Shown here: positions 10,306 to 19,743 of the stretch, piece after piece | How positions within the stretch are numbered: the stretch's first letter is position 1 | Layout of the letters: each line of letters starts with the position of its first letter | Source of the DNA: Brachionus koreanus | Taxonomy: Eukaryota > Rotifera > Eurotatoria > Ploima > Brachionidae | Length of the DNA stretch: 22,846 nucleotides | Direction of reading: 5' to 3' | Assembly (NCBI GenBank): GCA_016987375.1 | Contig: PJRA01000160.1 | Span: 1,094,210 to 1,117,055 of the forward strand | The notes under the pieces: generated by a model | Databases searched by the model: none | What the model saw: the letters and a program-made list of their open reading frames with translations, nothing else | Told to the model about the DNA's origin: nothing | Made by a program: the position numbers and the translations under genes

Positions 10306-10589
10306 TTTGACCAAATTTGAATGTTGCCTATTTGAGAACCAGTTACCATTTTTCCTGATTGCAACATTCTAAAACAGGACCATATATCATTTGTTTCATT
10401 TGAAAGAGAAAACATACAAGTTCCTGTCTCAATATTCCAAAATTTTACATACCATGCATATCCAAACTAACTATTTCTGCACTTTTAGTCTGTTGTATAT
10501 CATTAATTACACTTTTATGACCGATTAAAGTTTTTAAGCACTCTCCTGTTTTTAGGTTCCACAGTTTCAAACTCGTATCATCAGATCCA
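10305..10589 (-). pseudogene. WD40-repeat exon fragment, frameshifted
   Basis: On the minus strand the first frame reads a WD40 blade end, SGSDDTSLKLWNLKTGECLK, followed by GHKSVIND and DMHG. After a one-base shift near 10447-10455 it continues VKFWNIETGTCMFSLSNETN and then KMVTGSQIGNIQIWS. That is about two and a half beta-propeller repeats. The upstream edge at 10589 looks like a splice acceptor (TTAAAG), with a stop just before it in frame. The reading frame runs on into the GC-rich transposon end, which would supply a foreign C-terminus. The shift site spells GTATGT, a good donor sequence, but using it would remove clear WD40 coding, so a frameshift is preferred. Parent protein not identified. 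Confidence 0.7.
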
Positions 10590-10599
10590 CTTTAAGATA

Positions 10600-11577
10600 A
10601 AATAATGTAAGCGTTTTATATAGACTCAAAAAGCTAAGACTCTTTTTAAAAAAGCTTTAATAAAATAATTTAGGGTTAACCAAATAAATACTTATCTGAT
10701 TTTTCCCAATTGATAAAATAATATATTTTTTCTTATTTCAAAAAATAAAATAGAATGAGTCTTCTGGAACATCTATCTGGTCAAATTTAAGCTGACTAAA
10801 TCTTTCGGTTTTCATTTTGCTGCCTAAAAATGAAATTATCGTCAAATTCTTCAATTTTTGATATAGATCGGTCAAAAATATTTCCTAAAAAATACTTATA
10901 TTTTAGACCAAAATAACTCGTATAGTTTCTCTGGTATATAAAAATTCCAGATAATTATTCGAGAAATCTGCTTCAAATTTATTTTTCTGCTCCATTTGAT
11001 TTTAAAGCATCAATTTAACTTAGAAAAAAATAAATAATTTATATTAAAAAAATTTTAACTTTTATTTTCTAATTTATTTTCTCACTATTTTTTTTTAATA
11101 ATTTTTGTCAATCAAATAATTTTAGAAAAAACATACCTAATCTTACAAATATATTTTCAAAGTCATTTTAACTTTCACAATACTTTATATTTGTTTAATT
11201 TTGCTCTCGATGCATAATAATGTTAATTTTTTTAAGAAATTTTTCAATTTTCAATTTTTTATAATATTTTTTTTAGCTAAATGATATGCGTTCATCATTT
11301 TGTTTTGAAATTCTTAATTCAGTTAGTTTAGTCTATTAATTTATTTTCATTTTTCTAATAAATAAATTTTTATTGATTTATATGTTTTAAATAATATTCA
11401 AATTTTTTTCATTCATTAAAACAATCTGCGTTGTTTCTTGAAAAATTTTCTCCTTTTAGCTTTCTGATTAATTTAACTTCTTTAAGATTTTTCTCAAAAT
11501 ATTTAATTGCAGCTGTAATCATGAATTCTTAAATTTTAAAAATTGTTTTTAAAAAAAAGAATTAAAAAAATTGATTC
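10600..11577. other. AT-rich region with one exon-like minus-strand segment
   Basis: Mostly AT-rich non-coding sequence. Between about 10725 and 11000 on the minus strand there is a coding-looking reading starting MEQKNKFEADFSNNYLEF. It is broken by two stops within 24 bases at about 10883-10906. It then continues in the same frame as EIFLTDLYQKLKNL and VPEDSFYFIF to a stop. It lies just upstream of the WD40 fragment on the same strand and might be part of the same dead gene. I do not recognise it and the splicing is not resolved. Confidence 0.3.
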
Positions 11578-12127
11578 TTAATAAAAACCTCTTGCTGCTT
11601 TCATTACGTCAGAACATTTTTCTCGCATTTCCTCTCCTCTGCTATTCGCCCATAAAATCATGTCTGGAATCAGGGAAATTATAATTTGTTTAAAAATGGC
11701 TTTATTCGTTGAGGCACTAAGTGTGGTATTTAGTTTTAAAAACTGAGCTTTTGTTACCCTAATATTCGAATAATTTGAGCTTAAAGTAACTTCACCACCA
11801 ACTTCTTCACATTCTATCCTTAGTTCTTCTTTTTGAGTCTTGTAAGCTAAAAATTTAACAACCATGAGTGATAAGGAAACATTTTTTTCAATGAAATCTC
11901 GATCTTAAATGATAATAATATCTAATTTTTTCTTTAATTAATTAATTAATATACCTTCAAGAACCTTAGCCATATCTAGCTTTTCTTTTAACATTTGATT
12001 TTCTTTTTTCAATTCGAGGTTTTCATTCTCCAATGTCTCCATCAGGCTATTTCGATCTTCTAATAATTTTTAAACTATCTGAACAATAATTATCTTCACT
12101 TTCACTGACTTGTAGTTTTTTTAACAT
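11578..12127 (-). CDS. Unrecognised coiled-coil protein, possible BEN-like C-terminus
   Basis: Two exons are well supported: 11955-12059 (or slightly longer) and 11578-11903, separated by a 51-bp intron (GTATAT...TTTAAG, 11904-11954) that keeps frame. Exon 1 reads a charged heptad-like helix (SLMETLENENLELKKENQML) ending MAKVLE. Exon 2 continues DRDFIEKNVSLSLMVVKFLA. Its C-terminal 60 or so residues (VTKAQFLKLNTTL, then a helix with IFKQIIISLIPDMILWA) have the helix pattern and length of a BEN domain, a DNA/protein-binding fold often found with coiled coils; this match is weak. A tentative first exon starting at ATG 12125-12127 (MLKKLQV) would join through a 46-bp intron, but other 5' ends are possible. 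Most likely a real small gene of unknown function, about 150 residues. Confidence 0.5.
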
Positions 12128-12416
12128 GAATTCTTGATTTATTTCCTATCCCTTTCTTGTCTTGGATTTTTTTTAGTTCGATTATTGTACTCCATGTTTT
12201 TTAGCTTTTTAAAGATTTACATTTTAATATTTCGCCAATAAAAATTAACTCTACATGAAGTATTTCTTTGTTCCATTTTGATTATAAATACCATTAATAC
12301 CATTAATGGTATAATCATTTAATAAAAATGTTTCATTATAATAAAAATTTTAGTACAAAAAGGTAGTAATAAAAAAAATTAAATCTGTATAAAAATAAAA
12401 ATCTATAAAAATATTT
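12128..12416. other. AT-rich spacer with a small palindrome
   Basis: A K/R-rich 18-codon minus-strand reading starting at ATG 12193-12195 may be an upstream exon of the coiled-coil gene, but its frame does not join simply. ATACCATTAATGGTAT, a perfect palindrome, lies at about 12297-12312. Nothing else is seen. Confidence 0.4.
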
Positions 12417-13080
12417 TTAATTGTGAATAAAATCTAAATAGTTGCATATGCTATTTAGATATTGAAGGGTTTCAGATTCATTGTATTTTTCGACTATTCT
12501 TTTGATTCTTTGATCACGAATACGTTGATTCTTTTGTTAAGTGCTTTGAACGCCATTTTCAACATAGTTAAGATCACGTTCAACAAACAGAGAGTCTAAA
12601 TTTTTTTCGATTTAATTCAAAAAAATTGACCAAGTGGTTCACTGGAACCAGATTTTTCATATATATTTTGCATTCGTCTTTTAACAGTTGACTTTATTCT
12701 TCATTTGACACTTGAGCTTTAAATAAACCAGATAGACTAAGTAAATGTATATGCTTCCAAATATTTGCGTGAGATGAAATAAACACGCTTTATTATTTGA
12801 TTTTTTTAACACGGAACTTTCAGCATTCATTGTACTTTTTTCAAAATCCGTCAAAATCGTCTTTGGTTTAAGATCTGGTTAAAGTTCTAAAAGTTTTTCG
12901 TAAGCCCTAGTATATGATAGCTCTGACTTGTCTGGTAGCAAGCAAATACTAGAGGAAAAGATTTATCATGAATTTTGGTATGAATATTCCAAGATTTTTC
13001 AAAATTTTGGCATCTATATTCAATTTTCTTTTTATAAAAAAAAGGTCTAAAAAACCACTCGGGAGTTCTCGTTTTAAAAG
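12417..13080 (-). pseudogene. Mutator-like (MULE, FLYWCH-associated type) transposase remnant
   Basis: Reading leftwards in shifting frames: SWNIHTKIHDKSFPLVFA, then LLPDKSELSYTRAYEKLLEL, a stop, PDLKPKTILTDFEKSTMNAE, then NNKACLFHLTQ, then IWKHIHLLSLSGLFKAQVSN, then YMKNLVPVNHLVNFFE. This is the core of MULE transposases: the 'PLVFALLP' strand, the catalytic-region DFE and the C-x-x-H (CLFHL) motif appear in the usual order. At least two in-frame stops and three frameshifts are needed, so it is dead. The fragment ends at a stop at 12417-12419. No TIR pair enclosing it was found with confidence. Confidence 0.75.
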
Positions 13081-13322
13081 TTATTTGAACATTTACTACA
13101 CTTTGCCAAATATAAAGCTATATATAATCAAATGTATATTGGAGCAAAGAGACATTTTTGAATTTAAGAATGATAATCTTCAATAAAAACAAATTTAAAT
13201 TTCTGTTGATATTTTTTTCACATATGAATGAAACATTAAATTAATACTCAGCATCTATTTAATATTTATAAAGTACCAATTAGAAATTTATCGATATTAA
13301 ATATTTATCAATAGAAGATTAG

Positions 13323-13902
13323 GTTTTGTGAAATTTGGTACAAAATAAAAAAATAGAACATAAATACATGCTTAAAAAGCTTATAACTTTTTTTCTGAAA
13401 GCTTTTAATTATTTTTGTAAGTGCAACAAACTGCAACCTATTTAGTTACACTACACTACAAGTCAAAGTCTGCTAATGATTTGTTAAATCTCAAAATGCA
13501 CTTAAGCTAAATTTGCCGAGTTCTACCTGAATTTTGATAATAATGAAACTTTGAATGATGCACCATGTTACATTTACATGCTTAATATTGACTTTTTAAA
13601 AAAAAGTTTTAAGAATTTTTAGCATTTTGTTCTGTTCTTTTGTACTAAATTAGCAAAGTAAAATTTATGATCAAATTTCAAAATTTCAAATGTGCTCAAA
13701 AAAATTTAAAATGCGTAATTTCATCATTTGCAAGATAACACGCGACTATCCTTTTTTTTCAAATTTAAAAATATGATATTTGAAGTTTAAAAATTTCTGA
13801 AGTCTGCAATGCAATCAATTACGCATTTAGTAAATTTTGAGCATGTTTGAAATTTTGAAATCTGATCAAAAATTTTACTTTGCTTACCAAATTTCACAAA
13901 AC
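13323..13902. mobile_element. 580-bp TIR element with internal fold-back
   Basis: GTTTTGTGAAATTTGGTA at 13323-13340 is the exact reverse complement of the right end at 13885-13902 (18 bp). Inside, 13638-13720 is an imperfect inverted copy of about 13817-13900; both contain AGCAAAGTAAAATTT, GATCA and AAAATGCGTAATT-like blocks. The right half therefore folds into a long hairpin. It encodes nothing. No clean target duplication is visible. A partial copy of its left end lies at 17623. Confidence 0.7.
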
Positions 13903-13999
13903 ATTAAGATCATTAATATATTACTAATACTATGTTTGTCGGACAAAAATAGAATAACTGGCAGGGAGAGAACTTTGATTGCATGACTCACCCTAATAT

Positions 14000-14700
14000 T
14001 AGTGATGTTGGTTAAGCTTGGTTAGCTGGTTAACCAATTTAGGTTAACCATTTTTTGGCTAACCAGTTTTTGGTTAACGAGTTCTTGGCTAACCAAAGTC
14101 GACTATTTTGGTCGACCAAATTTTGACCTAAATTTAATTATCTTAACAAATTTTGAGATCAAAATTTAAAATAGAATTTTAAGACTTTAATTTGTTATCA
14201 AAAACAAATTTCGAAAAAATGATGTTTATTTACGAAAACAAACCTATCTTAGATTAGACCAAAATTTATAGTTAATTTGACTCATAAATATTGAAAAGAG
14301 ATTTTTAATACTTGATTTTTTTTTTAAATTAAATACATTTTTCAATTTATTGTTAAACTAATATTTTTAGAGTTAAAAAAAAATTTTTAATATAATTTCA
14401 AAAATAAAATATCTTAGAAACAATGAATTTTTTAATTTTGTGCTATTTTAAATGATTATTCAATTTTAATTTATTTTTTTTGGGAGACCAAATTAAGAAC
14501 CAAATATTAGTTAACCAAAAATTTGGTCGCCTATAAATTGGCTAACCAAAATTCGGTCGACTAAAAATTGGCTAACCAAAATTGGGTCGACCAAAAATTG
14601 GCTAACCAAAAATTGTTCGACCATAAATTGGCTAACCTGATTTGGGTTAGCCAAAGTTGGCAAATTTGGTCGACCAAGCGTTGGTTAACCAACATCACTA
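14000..14700. mobile_element. 701-bp hAT MITE with 8-bp target duplication
   Basis: The left end TAGTGATGTTGGTTAA (14000-14015) is repeated exactly in inverse at 14685-14700. The 8-mer CCTAATAT flanks it on both sides (13992-13999 and 14701-14708). An 8-bp duplication and a TAGNG tip define the hAT superfamily. Both subterminal zones (about 14000-14130 and 14485-14690) are dense arrays of GGTTAGCC / GGCTAACC and GGTCGACC words at roughly 12-30 base spacing. The middle is AT-rich with no transposase. The perfect duplication suggests a fairly recent insertion. Confidence 0.92.
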
Positions 14701-14708
14701 CCTAATAT

Positions 14709-15300
14709 TTAAAGACAAAGTAAAAATTTCAATTACTGTCTTTTGGTATTTTAATTATTTAAAATTAAAAATGAATTAAATCATAAATTGTTATAATTTG
14801 ATCAAAACAGATTTTGTAAAAAAAAAAGGTGCAAAAAATTTCAATGTTTTCTTTTTTAAATCATTTAAAAAAAATAAACTATTTTATTTTAATTTGTAAT
14901 AAATTTTTTATAATAATTGAATAAAATAAGTGTTAATTCATCTTTTCACTTCTAAAATCATTATTTGTAAAAATTTTCTAATTTTTTTATGCTTGTTCCT
15001 CACTACAGTCACTATTATACCGCAACCGCCGATGTCTCGGTTTTGATCGCCACCATTAAGCCATTGTTACTGACATGTTCACTGTATTTATGTTTTGTTT
15101 AAAATGCCCTATGGAAACATTAAATTTTTTTTTTTGTTTAAACTAACTATTGAGTAAAAAAACATCAAATATTTGGCAAAATTTGAAACTCAAGACTTTT
15201 ATTTAAATAGGCTATTTACACAAAATAATAAAATTTTATTTAAAAAAATTTTATAAAATAAAAAAAAATTAAATTCAGCACAATTACCAACAAAATAAAT
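14709..15300. other. Spacer with a GC-richer patch, 3' flank of MNS1
   Basis: Mostly AT-rich. A patch at about 15005-15110 is clearly richer in G and C than its surroundings (CCGCAACCGCCGATGTCTCGG and following). On the minus strand it reads WWRSKPRHRRLRYNSD after a stop, and no product is recognised. Candidate polyadenylation signals for MNS1 (TTTATT on this strand) are at 15198-15203 and 15235-15240. Confidence 0.45.
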
Positions 15301-16853
15301 TTATTTAGTCCAACCTTCATCACTGTGAAAATCAATTTGACGATTACGAAATTGATTTTTAAAGTCATCGCCAAGTGCATCCAAATCCTTTGAATCTCTG
15401 ATAACACCTTTAGGCAAATAGCCCAATAGTTTAGTGGCATGTTCCTGCAAGAGTTTAACACGTTCTTCTTCGATAATTTGTCTTCTATAAGCATCAAGCT
15501 TGTCATTCAATATGCGCTCATCCAATTCTCGTTGTTTCTCCATGTTCATGCGTTGACGACGCTCTTCCAATAAGCCTTCAACTGTTCTCTTGTGTTCCAA
15601 TTGTTTCATGCGTCGTTTCTGGGCGTTCATCTGCTCAATCTTATCATCAGCAGCAAATTTCTCCAACATTTGTTGCTTAATGCGCTCTTCTTCTTCTTTT
15701 TCGGCTTGTTGTCGCATAATTTTATACTGCATTTGTTCTTCGTACTGCTTTTGTAAGTCAAGTCTTTGTCTAATCTTGCGTTCCATTTCGACACGTTCAT
15801 GATTGCGTACAAGCGCATCTTGTTCTTCCAAATACAACTCTTGTCTGACGCGTTCCATTTCTTCTCTAGCCTCGCGGTCTTTTTCAATTTGTTCGAACAA
15901 ACGGTTCTGAACTTTCTCAACAGCTTCTTCGCGAGCTTTCTTATTTGCTTTTTGGACATCGTCTCTTTCTTTTTGAATTTTGGCATATTCCATAATTTTT
16001 TTATTCTCAGCCTCCATGGTTTCTCTCTCTTGAATTTTCCAAATTTCTCGTTGTTTTTTGAACTCTTCAATAAATTCACGAGTGGCCTTTTGTGCGAGCA
16101 GTTTGCGTTCGTGTTCTTTTTGATCCTCTTCGTATATTTTGCGTACAATTTCATCAATAAGCAATTTTTCTTTGAGAAATTCTTCATAAGCCTTTTGTTT
16201 ATTGTTCTCCTTCTCTTCCAATTGTTTGTGAAGGTCTTGTTTATATTGATTCATTTCAATTCGTTTCATTTGGTCGATTTGTTTTTGGTGAAGTTCGGCT
16301 CGTTCAGCCTCCTCTTTCATACGCTTCATAATTTGAGCATCTTCCAAGAGACTGTCGAATTTTTGAGCCTCTTTTTCAGCCATTTGAGCATGACGTTCTT
16401 TGGCCACATAAGCCTCCTTAAGCTTTGACTCAAGTTCCCTGAGTTCATAGCTGGTCTCTCTCAATTGTTGCCTCATTTTGTTCTCTCTCAGAACATCTAA
16501 TTTGTATTTTTCCATCTCTTCGGCAAGGCTTTCTTCGCGTCTTTTTGTCTCCAATTTTACAGCTCTGTCGGTTTCGGCTTTCAACAGGGACTCCTCAATC
16601 TCTCTCTCGCGTCTAATTCGCTCTTGTTCGCGATAGATGCGCTTAGCATTTACTTTATCTTCGCTTTCGTACATTCGGTCCAGATTGTTCTGGCGAATAA
16701 TGTCCTTGCGAAGCTGAATCTCGTTCTCGGAAGCTCCACTAGGCGGAGTTGGAACAAATTTTTGTTGCATGCGCCGATTAGTTGCCGTGGTCAGCTATTT
16801 TGAAAACAAAAAAATTAGCTTTTAAACAGAGTCATTTTGGTCAAAAATACCAT
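15301..16853 (-). CDS. MNS1: Meiosis-specific nuclear structural protein 1
   Basis: A long coiled-coil microtubule inner protein of ciliary and sperm-flagellar doublets, needed for motile cilia in vertebrates. A single frame, 15301-16770, encodes 489 residues, close to the roughly 495 of the mammalian protein. Almost the whole chain is a Glu/Lys/Arg/Gln-rich helix. The C-terminal signature EEERVKLLQEHATKLLGYLP, followed by KGV and a D-x-x-x-LG-x-x-F pattern, identifies MNS1 rather than a generic trichoplein-type coil. The body has no intron. A possible longer 5' end uses ATG at 16851-16853, a 56-bp GT-AG intron at 16795-16850, and then LTTATNRR before the internal Met, giving 498 residues. 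If that is not used, translation starts at 16768-16770. Strong open frames on the other strand here are shadows. Confidence 0.9.
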
Positions 16854-17622
16854 TTTTGTGCTTAAAATCAGTACTGGTACAAGCCTATAAAATTATGTTT
16901 ATAGATATTTCTTTTCAACTAATAAAATTTTATTTTCTTTTATTATTGACTGTTAGTTTTATTTTATTTGCCATAGCAACTAATGAAGAGTTTAATTTAA
17001 AAAGTTTAAGGTCGTACAAAATAGGATTCAAAATTTCTTGAATTCATAATTTGTCTTCAATTTCAAAATTAAATTATAAAATATTTAATATTTGAATTTA
17101 TTTTTATTAAAATTGAGTGATTATTTAATTTTATAAAAAAAAAATTGAATAATTAAACGTGTTTCCAGGACTTACAATTCAATACCAAGCAAAATTTAAG
17201 TTTATCTAAATAAAAATTTTATTTTTTTCGCTATGACTCCATTGTAAGAAGAAGTTTTCTATCTAAAATTAAATTGCACATTACTTCCCTCTTGATTCTT
17301 ATCAAAAAATTAAATAGATAAATTTAAATAAATGAATGTAAATCTATCGAGTTACAAAAAATGAATAGCATTTTACATTATTTTACATTCAAATTTAAAT
17401 ATATTTTAACATTTAAAATTGAAAAAAAAATTTCAAAAAAACTTTAAAAATATCTTCCATTTTTGTTCCTTCTAAAGATCAAATCTGTTGCTGCTCAAAC
17501 TCAGTTTTTGCTATTACAAACTTTTGATAAGCTTGATCCATCTGTAAAAGAATGAAAATTATTTTTATTTGGATAGCAAAGAGCGCTCTAGTCATCTCAA
17601 AAAGTTTGAAGATTCGTAATTA
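16854..17622. other. Spacer upstream of MNS1, with a tiny exon-like reading
   Basis: AT-rich. On the minus strand, 17479-17541 reads MDQAYQKFVIAKTEFEQQQI followed by TGA, directly after a good acceptor (CTTTTACAG). This could be the last exon of a lost gene, but no upstream exon is seen. A plus-strand 48-codon reading at about 16894-17040 has one hydrophobic stretch and nothing else. Neither is called as a gene. Confidence 0.3.
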
Positions 17623-17740
17623 CAAGGTTTTGTGAAATTTGGTAAAAAAATAGAACAAAAATGAATACTAAAAGAGCTAATAACTTTTTTTCTGAAGACT
17701 TTTAATTAGTTCTGTTCGATTGTAGACATAGAACAAAGTC
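17623..17740 (+). repeat. Partial copy of the 13323 element's left end
   Basis: GGTTTTGTGAAATTTGGTA is followed by AAAATAGAACA and later AACTTTTTTTCTGAA, as at 13322-13420, with small gaps and substitutions. No right end is found, so it is a truncated or solo copy of the same family. Confidence 0.7.
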
Positions 17741-17915
17741 TATAAAAGATACGGTAGATAAGCAAAATGGTATTTTATACCTCACTTGTTATCGACTAAA
17801 AGAGCGTTTACTTTTTAAAGAAGATTCAAACAGCTTAGATCAAAGATTTGACTTGATCCGAGCTTGGCTTTATTTGGTAAGATTTAGGTAGATGATTGGA
17901 AAGGTGATTATTTTG

Positions 17916-19407
17916 TAGTGATGAAATCGAATTACTTTTTTAGAAGCAAATCGAAAATTGAATATTTACAGAATTTGAAAAGAATATTTGAAAATTAATA
18001 TATCCGAACTAAAAACTTGAAAATTAGATAAATTTGAATTTAAATTTGATTAATTTTTATATTTGAAATTAAATTCGAAAATTACTTATATGAAATTGAA
18101 ATTCTAACTTAAATTGTATTTAAAAACAAAATCAAATTTAAATAAATTCAAATAAAGTTTACTAAGACAACTGCAGAAAATCAAATAAATGACATAGAGA
18201 TTGACGAAGAACTTTTTGAACGAAACTGAGCTCAACTTAATGCAAAGCTTCTCTAACTTGGTCGAAAAGAGTAGAAAAATTGCATCATTGTTCCATTAAT
18301 CGACTGTTGCATGTGAAATTTTGGAAGAAAAACAAAAAAATGGTGATTCAAAGCAAAATAAGATAATTCAAGACATTCAAAAAAGATGGAACTCAACTTT
18401 TTTAATGTTAAGTAGAATTTTTGAGCAAAAAGACTCTATTAATGATACTTTAAGAGATAGAAGGTTGAATAATAAATATGAAAATTTTATAATGAATAAA
18501 TAAATTGAAAAATATAATATTCTAAAAGATAATCATTTGATAGCCGCTACTTATATAGACATACGAACTAAATATTTTATAAGATCCTCTGATTCTCAAA
18601 AAAAAGAATATATTAGTATGGCTAAATGTTATATTAGAAAGCTAATTGAACAGTTTCTGATTGAGCTCAAAATAAAACTAAACTTAGCCGATCTCTTAAA
18701 TTGTAACAAATCAACACAATGTAAAAATCAAATCGATCAAACGTTAGCAGTTTCTTTAGAAGAAGATCGATTACAATTTTTTGATTTTACGACTGATTAT
18801 GAGTCTAAAAAAACGTACTCAAAATTAAATATCTTAGAAAAAGAATTCTATTCTAATTCTAGGTACAATCTGGAACCAGCTAAAAAGATTGAGCATGTAG
18901 AATTTTAGAAAAAAATAAGGAAAATTATCCCATTCTGTATCAGACTTTCATTAGAGTTTTTTGTACTCCTGCAACGTATGTTCCATCAGAACAACTTTTT
19001 TCTTGTGCCGGGTATAGTATAAGGGATCGTGGTAAAAAATAAGTCCAGAAAATGTTAGAAGAGTGGTGTTGATTGGTCAAAATTTAGCGTAAATATTAGT
19101 AACGTAATTGCATCGAAAATCAATTTTTTATTTGAATTTTTTTTAGTTCAAATATTGTTTTGAGTAATTTTTGTTTTCGAAAATTAAATCGAATATTAAT
19201 TAAATTCAATTTTTAATTCAAATATTTTTTATTTTTAAATCTAAATTCGAATATTTGTAAAATTCAATTTTCTATTCAAATAAATTAATTTTCAAGTATA
19301 TTATTCGAATTTATTTATTTTCAAATATTATATTCGAACCTAATTTTCATTCGAAAAGCTACTTATTCAAATATTTGTTCAAATATGCATATTCGATTTC
19401 ATTACTA
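17916..19407 (+). mobile_element. Decayed 1.49-kb hAT element with 8-bp target duplication
   Basis: The left tip TAGTGATGAAATCGAAT matches the inverted right tip with one mismatch (ATTCGATTTCATTACTA, ending 19407). TTATTTTG flanks both sides exactly (17908-17915 and 19408-19415). Long AT-rich subterminal zones follow (about 17945-18170 and 19120-19395), full of TTCGAAT / ATTTGAAA words in opposite orientation. The centre carries the transposase remains. It is shorter than a full hAT; the N-terminal zinc finger and much of the catalytic part are deleted. Confidence 0.92.
18240..19092 (+). pseudogene. hAT transposase remnant
   Basis: One frame from 18240 reads NLVEKSRKIASLFH, stop (18297-18299), STVACEILEEK, then QDIQKRWNSTFLML, which is the conserved hAT 'RWNSTY' block. 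It continues through another stop (18501-18503) into HLIAATYIDIRTKYF. After a stop at 18906 a second frame carries VFCTPATYVPSEQLFSCAG and IRDRG, and a third frame carries KISPENVRRVVLIGQNLA with TAA at 19090-19092. Together these are the C-terminal hATC dimerisation domain. At least three stops and two frameshifts make it inactive. The closest style is the ZBED/Activator-like group. Confidence 0.9.
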
Positions 19408-19415
19408 TTATTTTG

Positions 19416-19743
19416 TCAATTAAAAATTGGGGAATTTACTTTAAAAATTTAAAGTAATGAAAAATTATAAGGTTTTCTATTAGAAATAAGAGAAAATCAA
19501 CTTGATAGAAATTTTTTTTAAAAAGTTAAAAAAAAAATTTAATTTCTTTCAAACATTTATTAAAAATAGCATAAATAATTGTATTCTTTTTAATATTGAT
19601 TCATTTATGAAAATAATAATTTAAAAAAACTGTTCTTTACATCTTTTAGCTTACAAAAAAAAAAAAAAAAAAAAAAAAAAAACAAAATTAGCATAAAAAT
19701 AATATCATCTAATAGTAATAATAATAAAAATAAAAATATCTAT
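19416..19743. other. PIKFYVE 3' flank with a 28-base A run
   Basis: AT-rich DNA between the hAT element and the PIKFYVE stop. It contains an uninterrupted run of 28 A at 19655-19682. On the minus strand AATAAA (TTTATT here, 19556-19561) is a possible PIKFYVE polyadenylation signal, about 185 bases after the stop. No gene seen. Confidence 0.5.

Noticed and set aside
10425..10452. Use of GTATGT at 10447-10452 as a splice donor in the WD40 exon
   Set aside because: The sequence after it still codes for a clear WD40 blade, and the nearest acceptor would give an intron of only about 28 bases.
12968..13186. Plus-strand 72-codon open frame
   Set aside because: Antisense to the MULE transposase remnant, which explains the coding-like composition.
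15590..16428. Plus-strand and second minus-frame open readings inside MNS1
   Set aside because: Shadows of the Glu/Lys-rich coiled-coil codons in other frames.
16856..17041. Plus-strand reading with a signal-peptide-like hydrophobic stretch
   Set aside because: Only 48 codons from its first ATG, no homology seen, overlaps the MNS1 promoter side; could be chance.
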